A stretch of 64,000 nt of DNA from Streptomyces griseoviridis (GTDB lineage Bacteria > Actinomycetota > Actinomycetes > Streptomycetales > Streptomycetaceae). The notes beneath the pieces were generated by a model. It had not been told where the DNA came from. It saw only the letters and a program-made list of their open reading frames with translations, and searched no databases. The stretch covers positions 8,681,501 through 8,745,500 of the forward strand of contig NZ_CP029078.1 in NCBI RefSeq assembly GCF_005222485.1, in the 5' to 3' direction. Each line of letters starts with the position of its first letter. The first letter of the stretch is position 1. The position numbers and the translations under genes are program-made. Positions 7,336 to 14,785 of this stretch are shown here, piece after piece.

Positions 7336-8573
7336 GGGGACTCCTGGGCTGCTCGGTGCCCCTGGCCTGGGCCAGGGTGGGGGGACAGTTCGAACGGGCA
7401 GGCGGCGGGGGCCGCACGGGTCTCCTCGGGCAGTGGTCCCGCGAGCCAACGCGCCACCGCGTCAAGGTATCCCGGCACCTCCATCAGGAAGGCGTCGTGA
7501 CCCGCCCCGGACGTGTCCTCGTGGAAGTGCGCGGCATGGGCGCCCGCCTTGGCGAGCCGGTCCACGATGTGGCGGCTGTGCTCGACGCCGTACAGCCGGT
7601 CCGACGCGAAGCTGAACAGCCGTATGTCCGGCGCCGCTTCGGCGACCTGCTCGTACGGCGTCGCGAAGGCGTCGAAGAGGTCCATGGCGCTGGTGAGGCA
7701 GAGGTAGCTGTTCGCGTCGAAGCGGGCGACCAGCTTCTCGGCCTGGTACTCCAGATAGCGCTCCACGGAGAACGGGCCCCACGCCGGTACTCCGGCGGTG
7801 GCCGGCGCCCCGGGGGCGGGGTGCGGCGGCGTGGCGCGGTCGCGGGCGAACTTCGCCTGGAGGGAGTCGCCCGACATGTAGGTGAGGTGGCCGATCATGC
7901 GGGCGATCCCCAGCCCCGCGTCGGGGCCCTCGCCGTGCCGGTAGCCGCCGTCGAGGAAGCGGGGGTCGCTGCGGATGGCGGCGCGTCCGATCGCGTTGAA
8001 CGCGAGGTTGTCGGTGGTGAGTTGAGCGGAGGTGGCGATCAGGCCGTAGCGCCGGGCGTCGTACGGGTGGCGCAGCAGCCACTCCAGCGCCTGCATGCCG
8101 CCCAGGGAGCCGCCGACGACCGCGTGCAGCCGCCCGATGCCGAGGCGGCGCAGCAACTCCCGGTGGACGGCGACCATGTCGGCGACGGTGACCTGCGGGA
8201 ACGGCTCCCCGACGGCGTCGCGGTCGGCCGGCGCCGGGCCCAGTGTGCCCGAGCAGCCGCCGAGGACATTGGCGCAGACGACCTGGAACCGGTCCGTGTC
8301 GATCGGCCTGCCGGGGCCCACCATCGACTCCCACCAGCCCGGGGCGTCCGTCGGCCGGTGCCGGGTGACGTGCGCGTCGCCGGTCAGGGCGTGGCAGACG
8401 AAGACGGTGTCGGCGCCGCTCGCGTCGGGCGGCCCGAACCGTTCGAAGACCACCGGGACGTCGGTGAGGGTCCGGCCGCACTCCAGGCGCAGCGGCCGGT
8501 CCGCGCCGAACAGCACCAGACGCTCCGCGCGGCCGGCCTGACGGCCCTGCCGGGGGCGGGCGGTGTCCGTCAT
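7332..8573 (-). CDS. metX: Homoserine O-acetyltransferase, MetX-type
   Basis: 413 residues, alpha/beta hydrolase fold. Transfers an acetyl group from acetyl-CoA to L-homoserine, giving O-acetylhomoserine. Landmarks: CHALTGDAH (61-68), CANVLGGCSGTLGP (about 100-113), nucleophile elbow VVGGSLGGMQ with Ser156, acid Asp325 in FASDRLYG, and His359 in AGHDAFL. The ATG at 8573 overlaps the previous gene's TGA (ATGA). It directly supplies the substrate of the upstream PLP enzyme. In a methionine pathway this would feed MetY; here the company of a desaturase suggests a dedicated supply for another O-acetylhomoserine-derived product. Activity on homoserine rather than serine is inferred from the family. 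Confidence 0.92.
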   Translation of the reverse strand: MTDTARPRQGRQAGRAERLVLFGADRPLRLECGRTLTDVPVVFERFGPPDASGADTVFVCHALTGDAHVTRHRPTDAPGWWESMVGPGRPIDTDRFQVVCANVLGGCSGTLGPAPADRDAVGEPFPQVTVADMVAVHRELLRRLGIGRLHAVVGGSLGGMQALEWLLRHPYDARRYGLIATSAQLTTDNLAFNAIGRAAIRSDPRFLDGGYRHGEGPDAGLGIARMIGHLTYMSGDSLQAKFARDRATPPHPAPGAPATAGVPAWGPFSVERYLEYQAEKLVARFDANSYLCLTSAMDLFDAFATPYEQVAEAAPDIRLFSFASDRLYGVEHSRHIVDRLAKAGAHAAHFHEDTSGAGHDAFLMEVPGYLDAVARWLAGPLPEETRAAPAACPFELSPHPGPGQGHRAAQESP

Positions 8574-9337
8574 CCGCGCCCCCGGGCGTGTGCGGCGGCG
8601 GCCGCCCCGAAGGCGGTGAACAGCGGCTTGGAGACCGGGTCGGAGGCGGCGTACCACTCGGGGTGCCACTGCACGGCGAGGGCGAACGCCGACGCGTCCG
8701 TCACCGACACCGCCTCGACGACGCCGTCGGCGGCCACCGCCTCCACGGTCAGCCCGGTCGCGAGCCGGTCGATCGCCTGCTGGTGAAGGGAATTGACCCG
8801 CACCGTGTCCTGCCCGGTGATCTCGCGCAGCCGTCCGCCCGGCGTCACCGCGATGTCGTGCAGCGGCAGGTACTGCCCGTCCCGCGGCAGACTCAGGTCC
8901 TCGCGGTGCGCCGCGCCGATCGGCAGGGCGCCGATGTCCCGCAGGGTGCCGCCGTACGCGACGTTCAGCTCCTGGAGGCCGCGGCAGATCCCGAGGAGGG
9001 GCAGCCCCGCCTCGATCGCCAAGGGCGCCAAGGAGAGGGCGAGTTCGTCCCGTTCGGGGGCGCGCGGCCCTGGCGCGGGCGGGGCGCCGTACCGCTCGGG
9101 CGCCACGTTCGACTCGTGGCCTCCCAGCACGACGCCGTCGAACCGGTCGAGGACCGACGGCAGCCAGGAGGCGGGCCCCTGCACCAGGACGACCGCGCAG
9201 CCGGCCACGTCCTCCAGCGCCGACACGTACACCTGGCGGACCGCCGCGTGCGCCACCCCGTCGAGGTCCTCGCGCACACAGGCGAGCGCGACCAGGGGCG
9301 TGCGGGAGGCGGACGGGCGTGTCACGGTCGCGTTCAT
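8570..9337 (-). CDS. Class I glutamine amidotransferase-like, peptidase C26
   Basis: 255 residues, cytosolic. The fold is that of gamma-glutamyl-gamma-aminobutyrate hydrolases (PuuD-like): a GGHESNVAPERYG loop (72-84, where the family usually has GGxDVxP), nucleophile Cys118 in LLGICRGLQELNV, LHQQAI, and the His225/Glu227 pair in VQWHPEW. All three triad residues are present, so it should be active as a gamma-glutamyl hydrolase. The ATG at 9337 overlaps the stop of the PLP enzyme gene. Within this operon a plausible job is removing a gamma-glutamyl group from a protected amino acid intermediate before export (inference); no gamma-glutamyl ligase gene is visible nearby. Confidence 0.85.
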   Translation of the reverse strand: MNATVTRPSASRTPLVALACVREDLDGVAHAAVRQVYVSALEDVAGCAVVLVQGPASWLPSVLDRFDGVVLGGHESNVAPERYGAPPAPGPRAPERDELALSLAPLAIEAGLPLLGICRGLQELNVAYGGTLRDIGALPIGAAHREDLSLPRDGQYLPLHDIAVTPGGRLREITGQDTVRVNSLHQQAIDRLATGLTVEAVAADGVVEAVSVTDASAFALAVQWHPEWYAASDPVSKPLFTAFGAAAAAHARGRG

Positions 9338-10770
9338 ACCGCCTTCAGCGCCTGGTCGAGGTCGGCGAGCAGATCGTCGATGTGCTCGACGCCGATCGCC
9401 AGCCGGATGGAGCCCTGCGTGACCCCGGCCGCGATCTGCTCCTCCTCGGGGAGCTGGGCGTGCGTGGTGGACGCGGGATGGGTGGCCATGGACCGGACGT
9501 CGCCGATGTTGGTGACGTGCGAGACCAGCCGCAGCGCCTCGATGAAACGGCTGCCCGCCTCCCGGCCGCCGGTGACCTCGAACTGCACCAGCGGTCCGGT
9601 GTTCCCGCGCAGATAGCGGCGGACCCGCTCGGCCTCCGCGCCCTCGGCGAGGGCGGGGTGGATGACCTGCTCGACGAGCGGATGGCCGTGCAGGAACGCG
9701 GCCACCGCGGCGGCGTTCTCGCCGTGCACCCGCATCCGCAGCGGAAGCGTCTCCAGGCCCTGGAGCAGCAGGAACGCGTTGAACGGGCTCAGGCAGGGCC
9801 CGAGGTCGCGCAGCAGCGTCTCACGGGCCTTGAGCAGATAGCCGCTGCGGCCGAGCCCGCCGCCGAGTTCCTTCCCGGTGCGCGTCCACACGGCGCCGCC
9901 GTGCGCGGGGTCGGGCGTCGTCATCAGCGGGTGGCGGTCGGCGTGCCGCTCCCAGTCGAAGGTCCCGCCGTCGACGATCAGCCCGCCGAGGCTCGATCCG
10001 TGACCGCCGATGTACTTGGTGGCGGAGTACACCAGGATGTGGGCGCCGAGTTCGACGGGCCGCAGGACGTACGGCAGCATCGTGTTGTCGAGGACCAGCG
10101 GCACCCCCTGCTCCTCGGCGACCGCGGCCACCTCCTCGACCGGGAACAGCCGCAGCCGGGGGTTGGGCAGGGTCTCGCCGAAGTAGCAGCGGGTGCGTGC
10201 GTCGGTGGCGGCGGCGAAGTTCGCGGGGTCCTCGGGGCTCACGAACCGGGTCTCGATCCCGAACCGGGAGAAGGTGTTCGCCAGCAGGTTCCAGGTGCCG
10301 CCGTACAACTCGTTGGAGCTGACGATGTTGTCGCCCGCCTGGCAGATGTTGAGCAGCGCGAGGCTGACGGCGGCCTGCCCCGAGGCGACGGCGAGTGCGG
10401 CGGCGGCGCCGTCGACGGCCGCCATGCGCTCCTCCAGCACGTCGCAGGTCGGGTTGTTGAGCCGGGTGTAGGCGTGCCCGTCCTGGAGCAGGTCGAAGAT
10501 GCCCGCGGCGGCGCCGGTGCTGGGCAGTTCGTAGGCGGCCGTCTGGAAGATCGGGGTCACCATCGGCGGGGTGAGGCCGAGCCGCGCCTGCGACCCGCCG
10601 TGCACGACGGCCGACTCGGGCCGGGCGAACTCCTTGGCCGTGAGCGCCGCGCGGCGGGCCGCGCCGTCGCTCCTCGGGGCGTCGGAGACGGCGGAGGAGG
10701 CGGCGGAGGAGGCGGCGGAGGAGGAGGTGGCGTCGGTGGTGGGGCCGGCCGGCTGATCAGGCTGCGACAT
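9334..10770 (-). CDS. O-acetylhomoserine sulfhydrylase-like PLP enzyme (MetY/RtxA C-terminal type)
   Basis: 478 residues of the Cys/Met metabolism PLP family. PLP-lysine is Lys252 in YSATKYIGGHG; the YGGTW, NPTCDVLEERM and LVLDNT segments follow the fold. After a 40-residue low-complexity Ser/Ala head (12-bp DNA repeats at 10691-10726) the body has normal MetY length. Several normally invariant stretches differ from ordinary MetY: ETLPNP instead of ETIGNP, DNTMLP instead of DNTFAT, NPTCDV instead of NPTNDV. That suggests gamma-replacement of O-acetylhomoserine with a nucleophile other than sulfide. The C-terminal half of RtxA, which condenses serinol with O-acetylhomoserine, belongs to this family. 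The desaturase gene overlaps its start. A plain MetY remains possible. Confidence 0.85.
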   Translation of the reverse strand: MSQPDQPAGPTTDATSSSAASSAASSAVSDAPRSDGAARRAALTAKEFARPESAVVHGGSQARLGLTPPMVTPIFQTAAYELPSTGAAAGIFDLLQDGHAYTRLNNPTCDVLEERMAAVDGAAAALAVASGQAAVSLALLNICQAGDNIVSSNELYGGTWNLLANTFSRFGIETRFVSPEDPANFAAATDARTRCYFGETLPNPRLRLFPVEEVAAVAEEQGVPLVLDNTMLPYVLRPVELGAHILVYSATKYIGGHGSSLGGLIVDGGTFDWERHADRHPLMTTPDPAHGGAVWTRTGKELGGGLGRSGYLLKARETLLRDLGPCLSPFNAFLLLQGLETLPLRMRVHGENAAAVAAFLHGHPLVEQVIHPALAEGAEAERVRRYLRGNTGPLVQFEVTGGREAGSRFIEALRLVSHVTNIGDVRSMATHPASTTHAQLPEEEQIAAGVTQGSIRLAIGVEHIDDLLADLDQALKAV

Positions 10771-11848
10771 CGTTTCCCTCTTGGATCGGCTTCACGGGCG
10801 GGGCGTCCTCGGTCCGGCTCATGTAGCGGACGATGGCCGACATGGTGCTCGGCTGCCCTTCGGGCCCGCGATGGAACAGTCCGCCCAACGCCCGGTCCAC
10901 GGCCGCGTAGTGGGGGTCGCGGAGCCGGATCTCACGCGTCCTGGCCAGGTTCCAGAACGGGGTGCGCGGGTCGAGGTGGTGCTCCAGGTGGTAGTTGTCG
11001 TTGTGGATGCCCGTCAGGAACTTCTCCCAGCCGCGGCTCTTGCGGTTGCGGGTCATGTAGAGGTCGACGTTCGAGTCGCGCACCAGCGGGGTGTGCTCGG
11101 AGAGTTCGATGTACCAGCCGAGGATCTGGAAGCTGGTCAGATACGGGATCACCCAGAACAGCAGCAGGCCCCACAGCCAGCCGCCCGACCAGGCGAGCGA
11201 GACGACGAGCCCCCAGAACAGCCAGAACCCGGCCCGGTCCAGGGCCCGTTTGCGCCGCTGCGCGGGCGTGGACGCCTCGGCCCGCTTCTCGACGCCCTTG
11301 AGGACGCGGTAGCGGTTGCGCACCAGGTAGCGCAGATAGGCCCAGGTCTGCGAGCCGAGCAGCGGCAGGATCACCACCCGGCGGACGTAACTGGCCGTGG
11401 CCGAACGGCGGTAGGCGCCCTGCTCGATGAAGAACCGCAGATCGGGGTCGCCTTCGGGGCTGCCGAGCTTGGGGTGGTGGGTGAAGACGTGGGAGACCTT
11501 GTAGGCGTAGTGCTGCTGGAAGATCGGGTACGCGGTCAGCAGGGTCCCGGCGAACATCTGGAGCCGCTTGTCGGCGACGCCCACGCCGTGCGCGCAGTCG
11601 TGCAGCAGCGTGGACAGCCCGCGCTGCCTGGCCCCGATGACGAGGACGGCGAGCGGATAGAACCAGGGCGATCCGTAGACGCAGACGGCGACGGAGAGCG
11701 CCATCCAGAGAACGTCCTCGACCCAGGCGAGCAGGACGTGCCAGTTGTCGGGGCGGTTGAGTTCGTTGAGTTCCCGCTGGACGTCAGGGGGGAACCGGTG
11801 CATCCGGTAACGGCGGCCGTCGTACGCCCATGAGCTGTCTGTACTCAA
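10757..11848 (-). CDS. Membrane fatty-acid-desaturase-like di-iron enzyme (RtxC-like candidate)
   Basis: 363 residues from the TTG at 11848, chosen because AAGGGAG lies a few bases upstream and no ATG is available; a TTG at 11851 is equally placed. Three histidine boxes of the membrane di-iron desaturase family are present: HDCAH (83-87), HxxxHH in SHVFTHH (120-125) and HLEHH (287-291), separated by hydrophobic segments. It uses O2 and electrons to form a C=C bond or hydroxylate an unactivated carbon. As first gene of an operon with an O-acetylhomoserine-using PLP enzyme, the closest known logic is RtxC, which desaturates dihydrorhizobitoxine to the enol ether. Ordinary lipid desaturation is the alternative. 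No ferredoxin or reductase gene is adjacent. Confidence 0.85.
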   Translation of the reverse strand: MSTDSSWAYDGRRYRMHRFPPDVQRELNELNRPDNWHVLLAWVEDVLWMALSVAVCVYGSPWFYPLAVLVIGARQRGLSTLLHDCAHGVGVADKRLQMFAGTLLTAYPIFQQHYAYKVSHVFTHHPKLGSPEGDPDLRFFIEQGAYRRSATASYVRRVVILPLLGSQTWAYLRYLVRNRYRVLKGVEKRAEASTPAQRRKRALDRAGFWLFWGLVVSLAWSGGWLWGLLLFWVIPYLTSFQILGWYIELSEHTPLVRDSNVDLYMTRNRKSRGWEKFLTGIHNDNYHLEHHLDPRTPFWNLARTREIRLRDPHYAAVDRALGGLFHRGPEGQPSTMSAIVRYMSRTEDAPPVKPIQEGNDVAA

Positions 11849-11945
11849 CAAAGCTCCCTTTCCCCCCGTCGGACGGCGACTCCGGTGCCGTTCCGCAAAC
11901 ACAGCGAGTTTCCTGATCCGGGGAAGTAAGAACAATAGCGTTTTC

Positions 11946-11972
11946 AGACAGTGCTAAAAGTCGCCACTGTCT
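11946..11972. promoter_or_regulatory. 8-11-8 perfect inverted repeat upstream of desaturase operon
   Basis: AGACAGTG (11946-11953) and CACTGTCT (11965-11972) flank an AT-rich 11-base spacer, about 100 bases upstream of the desaturase start. On the minus strand a TATTGT lies at 11936-11931, a possible -10. This is the best candidate operator for the five-gene operon; no regulator gene adjoins it. Confidence 0.45.
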
Positions 11973-12626
11973 CTGCGGCAGAGGTATGCGCGGACGGGGG
12001 CGGAGTTCGGCCCTCGCGCGCGCAGGGAGTCAGCCGCCGAACGGCGGCGACCCTGTCGAACTGCTCGTCGATCCGGTCACGGACGGCCGGTACGCGGGCG
12101 CGAGAGCCGGCGTGACCCGGACAGCCTGAGGCCCCTCGGCCCGCCCTCAGGACCGGCGCACGCCCGGAAACCGTGGCGCCGCCGGGAACACCGTGTCTCG
12201 AACTGTGCGGCGCCGCCCGGCGATGCGCACCCGGTGCGGCCCCGGGACGTGGGACGCGGCCGTCGGCCACGCCCTCCCCGCGACGTGTCGAGCGGCACGC
12301 CCGCTCGGTCACACGGGGCTCCTTCGGCCCGCTCGGAGTATTCGCGCTCAGTGTTCCGTTCACGCGCCCGACATAGTGAGAGACGCAATTCCGGTGGGCG
12401 CCAGGGGCGGTGATCCCCTCGTCCGGGAGACGCGCCGCGGGTGCGGCGACGGATCACCGGACGATTTCCCCCCGCGGTTCGCGTTCGGGAATTCGGCAGT
12501 GCCCGGGAAGTGCCCGGGAACCGGCGCCGGGGTGAATTGACGGAACCGCCGACCCACGATTCGACCGGCGCCGGGCAATTCCGTCGGCCGCCGTCGGCGC
12601 GCCGTTCCCGCCGTCGACGGCGGCTC
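11973..12626. other. Intergenic, no convincing gene
   Basis: About 650 bases between the APH-like gene and the desaturase operon. Frames are open on both strands but translations are Arg/Pro/Gly-rich without motifs, and none has a good ribosome site. GC falls slightly around 12340-12400. I see no clear hairpin or promoter. Confidence 0.55.
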
Positions 12627-13478
12627 TCAGCCGGGAGTGCCGAAGCCGCCGAGGGCGCGGGCCGCACGGAGCCGTTCGAGCCACTCGGCGGCCAGCCGGT
12701 GGCCGTCGGGGAGCTGGTCGTCCCGCTCCCAGCGCCACGTCGTGACCATCGCGAGCACCAGCGTCCGGCACGCGCGCAGCAGCTCCCGATCGACCCCACG
12801 GGCGCGGTCGTCGACCTCGTCGGGGGCGTGGGCGAGGTCGAACTCGACGGGACCGCGGCAGCACGTCTCCAGGTCGATGAAGAGCACACCGTCGTCCGTG
12901 GCGAGCACGTTGCCGGGGTGCGGCTCGCCGTGCAGCAGCTGCTCGGCGCCGCCCCGCCCCTCGATGAAGCGGCGCGTCGCGCGCAGGGTCTGGGCGAGCA
13001 GCTCCCGGTCCGCGCCGGGGAGCGCCGGAGTGCTCTCGCGGTCCGCCAGGAGCCGCTGGGCCCGCTCGACGCGGTCCGTGAAGTGCGGTGCGGGGACGTC
13101 GAGTTCGCGCATCCCGGCGTGCAGCCGCTGGAGCGCGTCGGCGTACTCGGCCGGGGCGACCTGGCGCTCCGGCACGGGCGCGTAGTACGTCCACAGCGTG
13201 ACCACGAAGCCGTCGCGCTCGTGGACGTCCGGTGCCACCCGGGGGTCGGGAACGGCCACCGGGCAGCCGGACGCGGCGAGCCGTAGGGCGAGGTCCAGCT
13301 CGAACCGGGCGACCTGCCGCTCCTCGGGCGCCACCCGCGCCAGGACGTCGCACGGCAGCAGCCGCAGCGTGAGCTTGTTGGAGTTGTGCACGACGACCGC
13401 GTCGTCGGCCGGCAGACCGAGGGACGAGGCGATCGACCTGGCCGCGGCCACCGCACGCGCGACCTCTGACACGTCCAT
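12627..13478 (-). CDS. Aminoglycoside phosphotransferase (APH)-fold kinase
   Basis: 283 residues. Kinase-like fold: N-lobe VVVHNSNKLTLRLLPCDVLARV, hinge near VVTLWTYY, catalytic loop LLHGEPHPGNVL (the HGDxHxxN motif with Glu in place of Asp) and the metal-binding segment FIDLETCC (DxE/D). The ATG at 13478 begins MDVSEVARAVAAAR. Members phosphorylate antibiotics, homoserine-like or choline-like metabolites, so the name does not imply antibiotic resistance. The change of the catalytic-loop Asp to Glu is tolerated in some members but makes the activity uncertain. It stands alone on the minus strand, 780 bases before the desaturase operon. Substrate unknown. Confidence 0.85.
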   Translation of the reverse strand: MDVSEVARAVAAARSIASSLGLPADDAVVVHNSNKLTLRLLPCDVLARVAPEERQVARFELDLALRLAASGCPVAVPDPRVAPDVHERDGFVVTLWTYYAPVPERQVAPAEYADALQRLHAGMRELDVPAPHFTDRVERAQRLLADRESTPALPGADRELLAQTLRATRRFIEGRGGAEQLLHGEPHPGNVLATDDGVLFIDLETCCRGPVEFDLAHAPDEVDDRARGVDRELLRACRTLVLAMVTTWRWERDDQLPDGHRLAAEWLERLRAARALGGFGTPG

Positions 13479-13685
13479 CGTGGCTCGGCTCCCGTTCCGT
13501 GTGCCGTCACCGCCCCGGCGGCGAGACCCGCGCACCGTACCAAGGGGCGGCGGCCGGCCGCGCGGCCAGGAGAGAGCGGCCGGTGCGGCGGCGGCCGTGG
13601 CGCGTCGCGGTGCGGCGGCGGCTCGGAGGCGCCGGGCGGCAGCGCGCCCCCGAGCGGGAGTCGTACGTGATCGGCGGGGGAGCGC

Positions 13686-14009
13686 CTACACCGCGACGAC
13701 GTCCTCGTCCCCGTCCTTGCCGGCACCGGCCGACCCGTCGCCGTCGGCGGAGCCGTCGCCCGGCTCGTCCTCCAGCATGCCGAGGAAGCGGCGGATCGCC
13801 TCGACGGGCAGGTCGAGTTCCTCCGACGCGGCCTGCTCGCCGCCGAACATCTGCACCGCCTCCGAGATGGCGACGGCGAGTTCGGCCTCGGCCTTGCGGA
13901 CCTTGACCTCGGCCTTGTCCACGGTGTCGACCACCGCAAGCTGGCGGCGTTGCTTCTCCTGGAGTCGCTGCTTGCGGGAAGGTGTCTTTTCAGGGCTCTG
14001 CACAGTCAT
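13686..14009 (-). CDS. Small charged helical protein, function unknown
   Basis: 107 residues (MTVQSPEKTPSRKQRLQEKQ...). A basic N-terminus is followed by a heptad-like helix (VVDTVDKAEVKVRKAEAELA, about 27-46), a possible helix-turn-helix-like section (EELDLPVEAIRRFLGMLED) and a very acidic Gly/Asp tail. The DLPVEAIRRFL pattern recalls sigma-region-4 or small DNA-binding helices, but this is weak. The start could instead be the ATG at 14021 (adds MILV); neither has a strong ribosome site. Codon bias is that of a real Streptomyces gene. Function not recognised. Confidence 0.7.
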   Translation of the reverse strand: MTVQSPEKTPSRKQRLQEKQRRQLAVVDTVDKAEVKVRKAEAELAVAISEAVQMFGGEQAASEELDLPVEAIRRFLGMLEDEPGDGSADGDGSAGAGKDGDEDVVAV

Positions 14010-14155
14010 GACCAAGATCATAATCGGCCGCGCGTCCCTTCCTGAAATCGCCAACTCGCGGCTGAAACGGGCGCGTTCGCGAACCCGGTGACCGGCCGCG
14101 GGTGTCGTCGGACGCGCTGCGCGGCGGGCCGGCGCGCGGGCCGGCCCCGACTGTC

Positions 14156-14785
14156 TCAGCCCGCGCCCGGTGGCGGTGCGGTGCGCCCGATCTCCCGCAA
14201 CCAGCTCTCGACGGCGGCGAGATCCGGGTCGGTCAGCCCCCGGCGCGGATCGACCCGGTGGAGCAGGGCCCGACCGCGGTGATGGTCCGCGACCCAGGCG
14301 CGGTCCCGGTCGGTGATCTCGTCGTCGACCCAGACGAAGGGGCGTCCGGCCGCGAGGGCGGTGAGGGTGCGGGTCTTCCAGTGCAGGCCGTCCCGCCCGT
14401 CCCCGTCCGACGGCTCGGGCCAGGACACCACCGGCAGTTCGGGCAGCCCGAGCTGCGGCGCGACGCACTCGTTGGCGTCCGCCATCCAGGTCGTCGCCCA
14501 CACCAGCACGCACGGCAGCGCCGCCAGCCGCCGCCCGATCGCGGGGTCGATCCTCGCCAGCAGCGGATGGGCGCCCGCCGCCTGCCGCGCCGCGTCCGCC
14601 ACCGGATACGTCGGGTAGCCGCCCGGCAGCTCCCGCGAGGTGGCGCCGAACGGGACGATCGGTCCGTCGACGTCGAGAAAGAGCAGCGGGCGTGGCGCGC
14701 AACCGGTCGTCCCCGCGGGGCAGGCCGTCCCGGGGCCGGGAGTGAGCGGGTCGGCCGGCGGGCGCGGGGTGTCAGCCGAGGTCAC
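14156..14785 (-). CDS. HAD-like domain protein
   Basis: 209 residues. After a 30-residue Pro-rich head, motif I reads LLFLDVDGPI with Asp38 and Asp40, motif II ATTW (Thr), a Lys in WKTRTL and motif IV in WVDDEITDRD. The set matches small HAD hydrolases of unknown substrate found widely in actinomycetes. Its start overlaps the end of the M14 carboxypeptidase gene by 14 bases, so the two are co-transcribed and coupled. Cytosolic; a phosphatase role is likely but the substrate cannot be read. Confidence 0.82.
   Translation of the reverse strand: MTSADTPRPPADPLTPGPGTACPAGTTGCAPRPLLFLDVDGPIVPFGATSRELPGGYPTYPVADAARQAAGAHPLLARIDPAIGRRLAALPCVLVWATTWMADANECVAPQLGLPELPVVSWPEPSDGDGRDGLHWKTRTLTALAAGRPFVWVDDEITDRDRAWVADHHRGRALLHRVDPRRGLTDPDLAAVESWLREIGRTAPPPGAG

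Noticed and set aside
7332..10770. Reading the metX/PLP-enzyme pair as a plain methionine operon
   Set aside because: Not excluded, but it does not explain the overlapping desaturase, amidotransferase-like and YczE-like genes or the altered PLP-enzyme motifs; kept as the main alternative.
9319..11301. Plus-strand open frame of 660 residues over the PLP enzyme and desaturase genes
   Set aside because: Low-complexity Gly/Arg/Ala translation antisense to two genes with full motif sets.
11944..12363. Minus-strand frame of 139 residues between the APH-like gene and the desaturase
   Set aside because: No motif, no ribosome site, Arg/Pro-rich; it would also cover the best dyad and promoter candidate of the operon.
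12627..13478. Calling the APH-fold gene an antibiotic resistance gene
   Set aside because: The fold covers many metabolite kinases, the catalytic-loop Asp is Glu, and no antibiotic cluster adjoins it.
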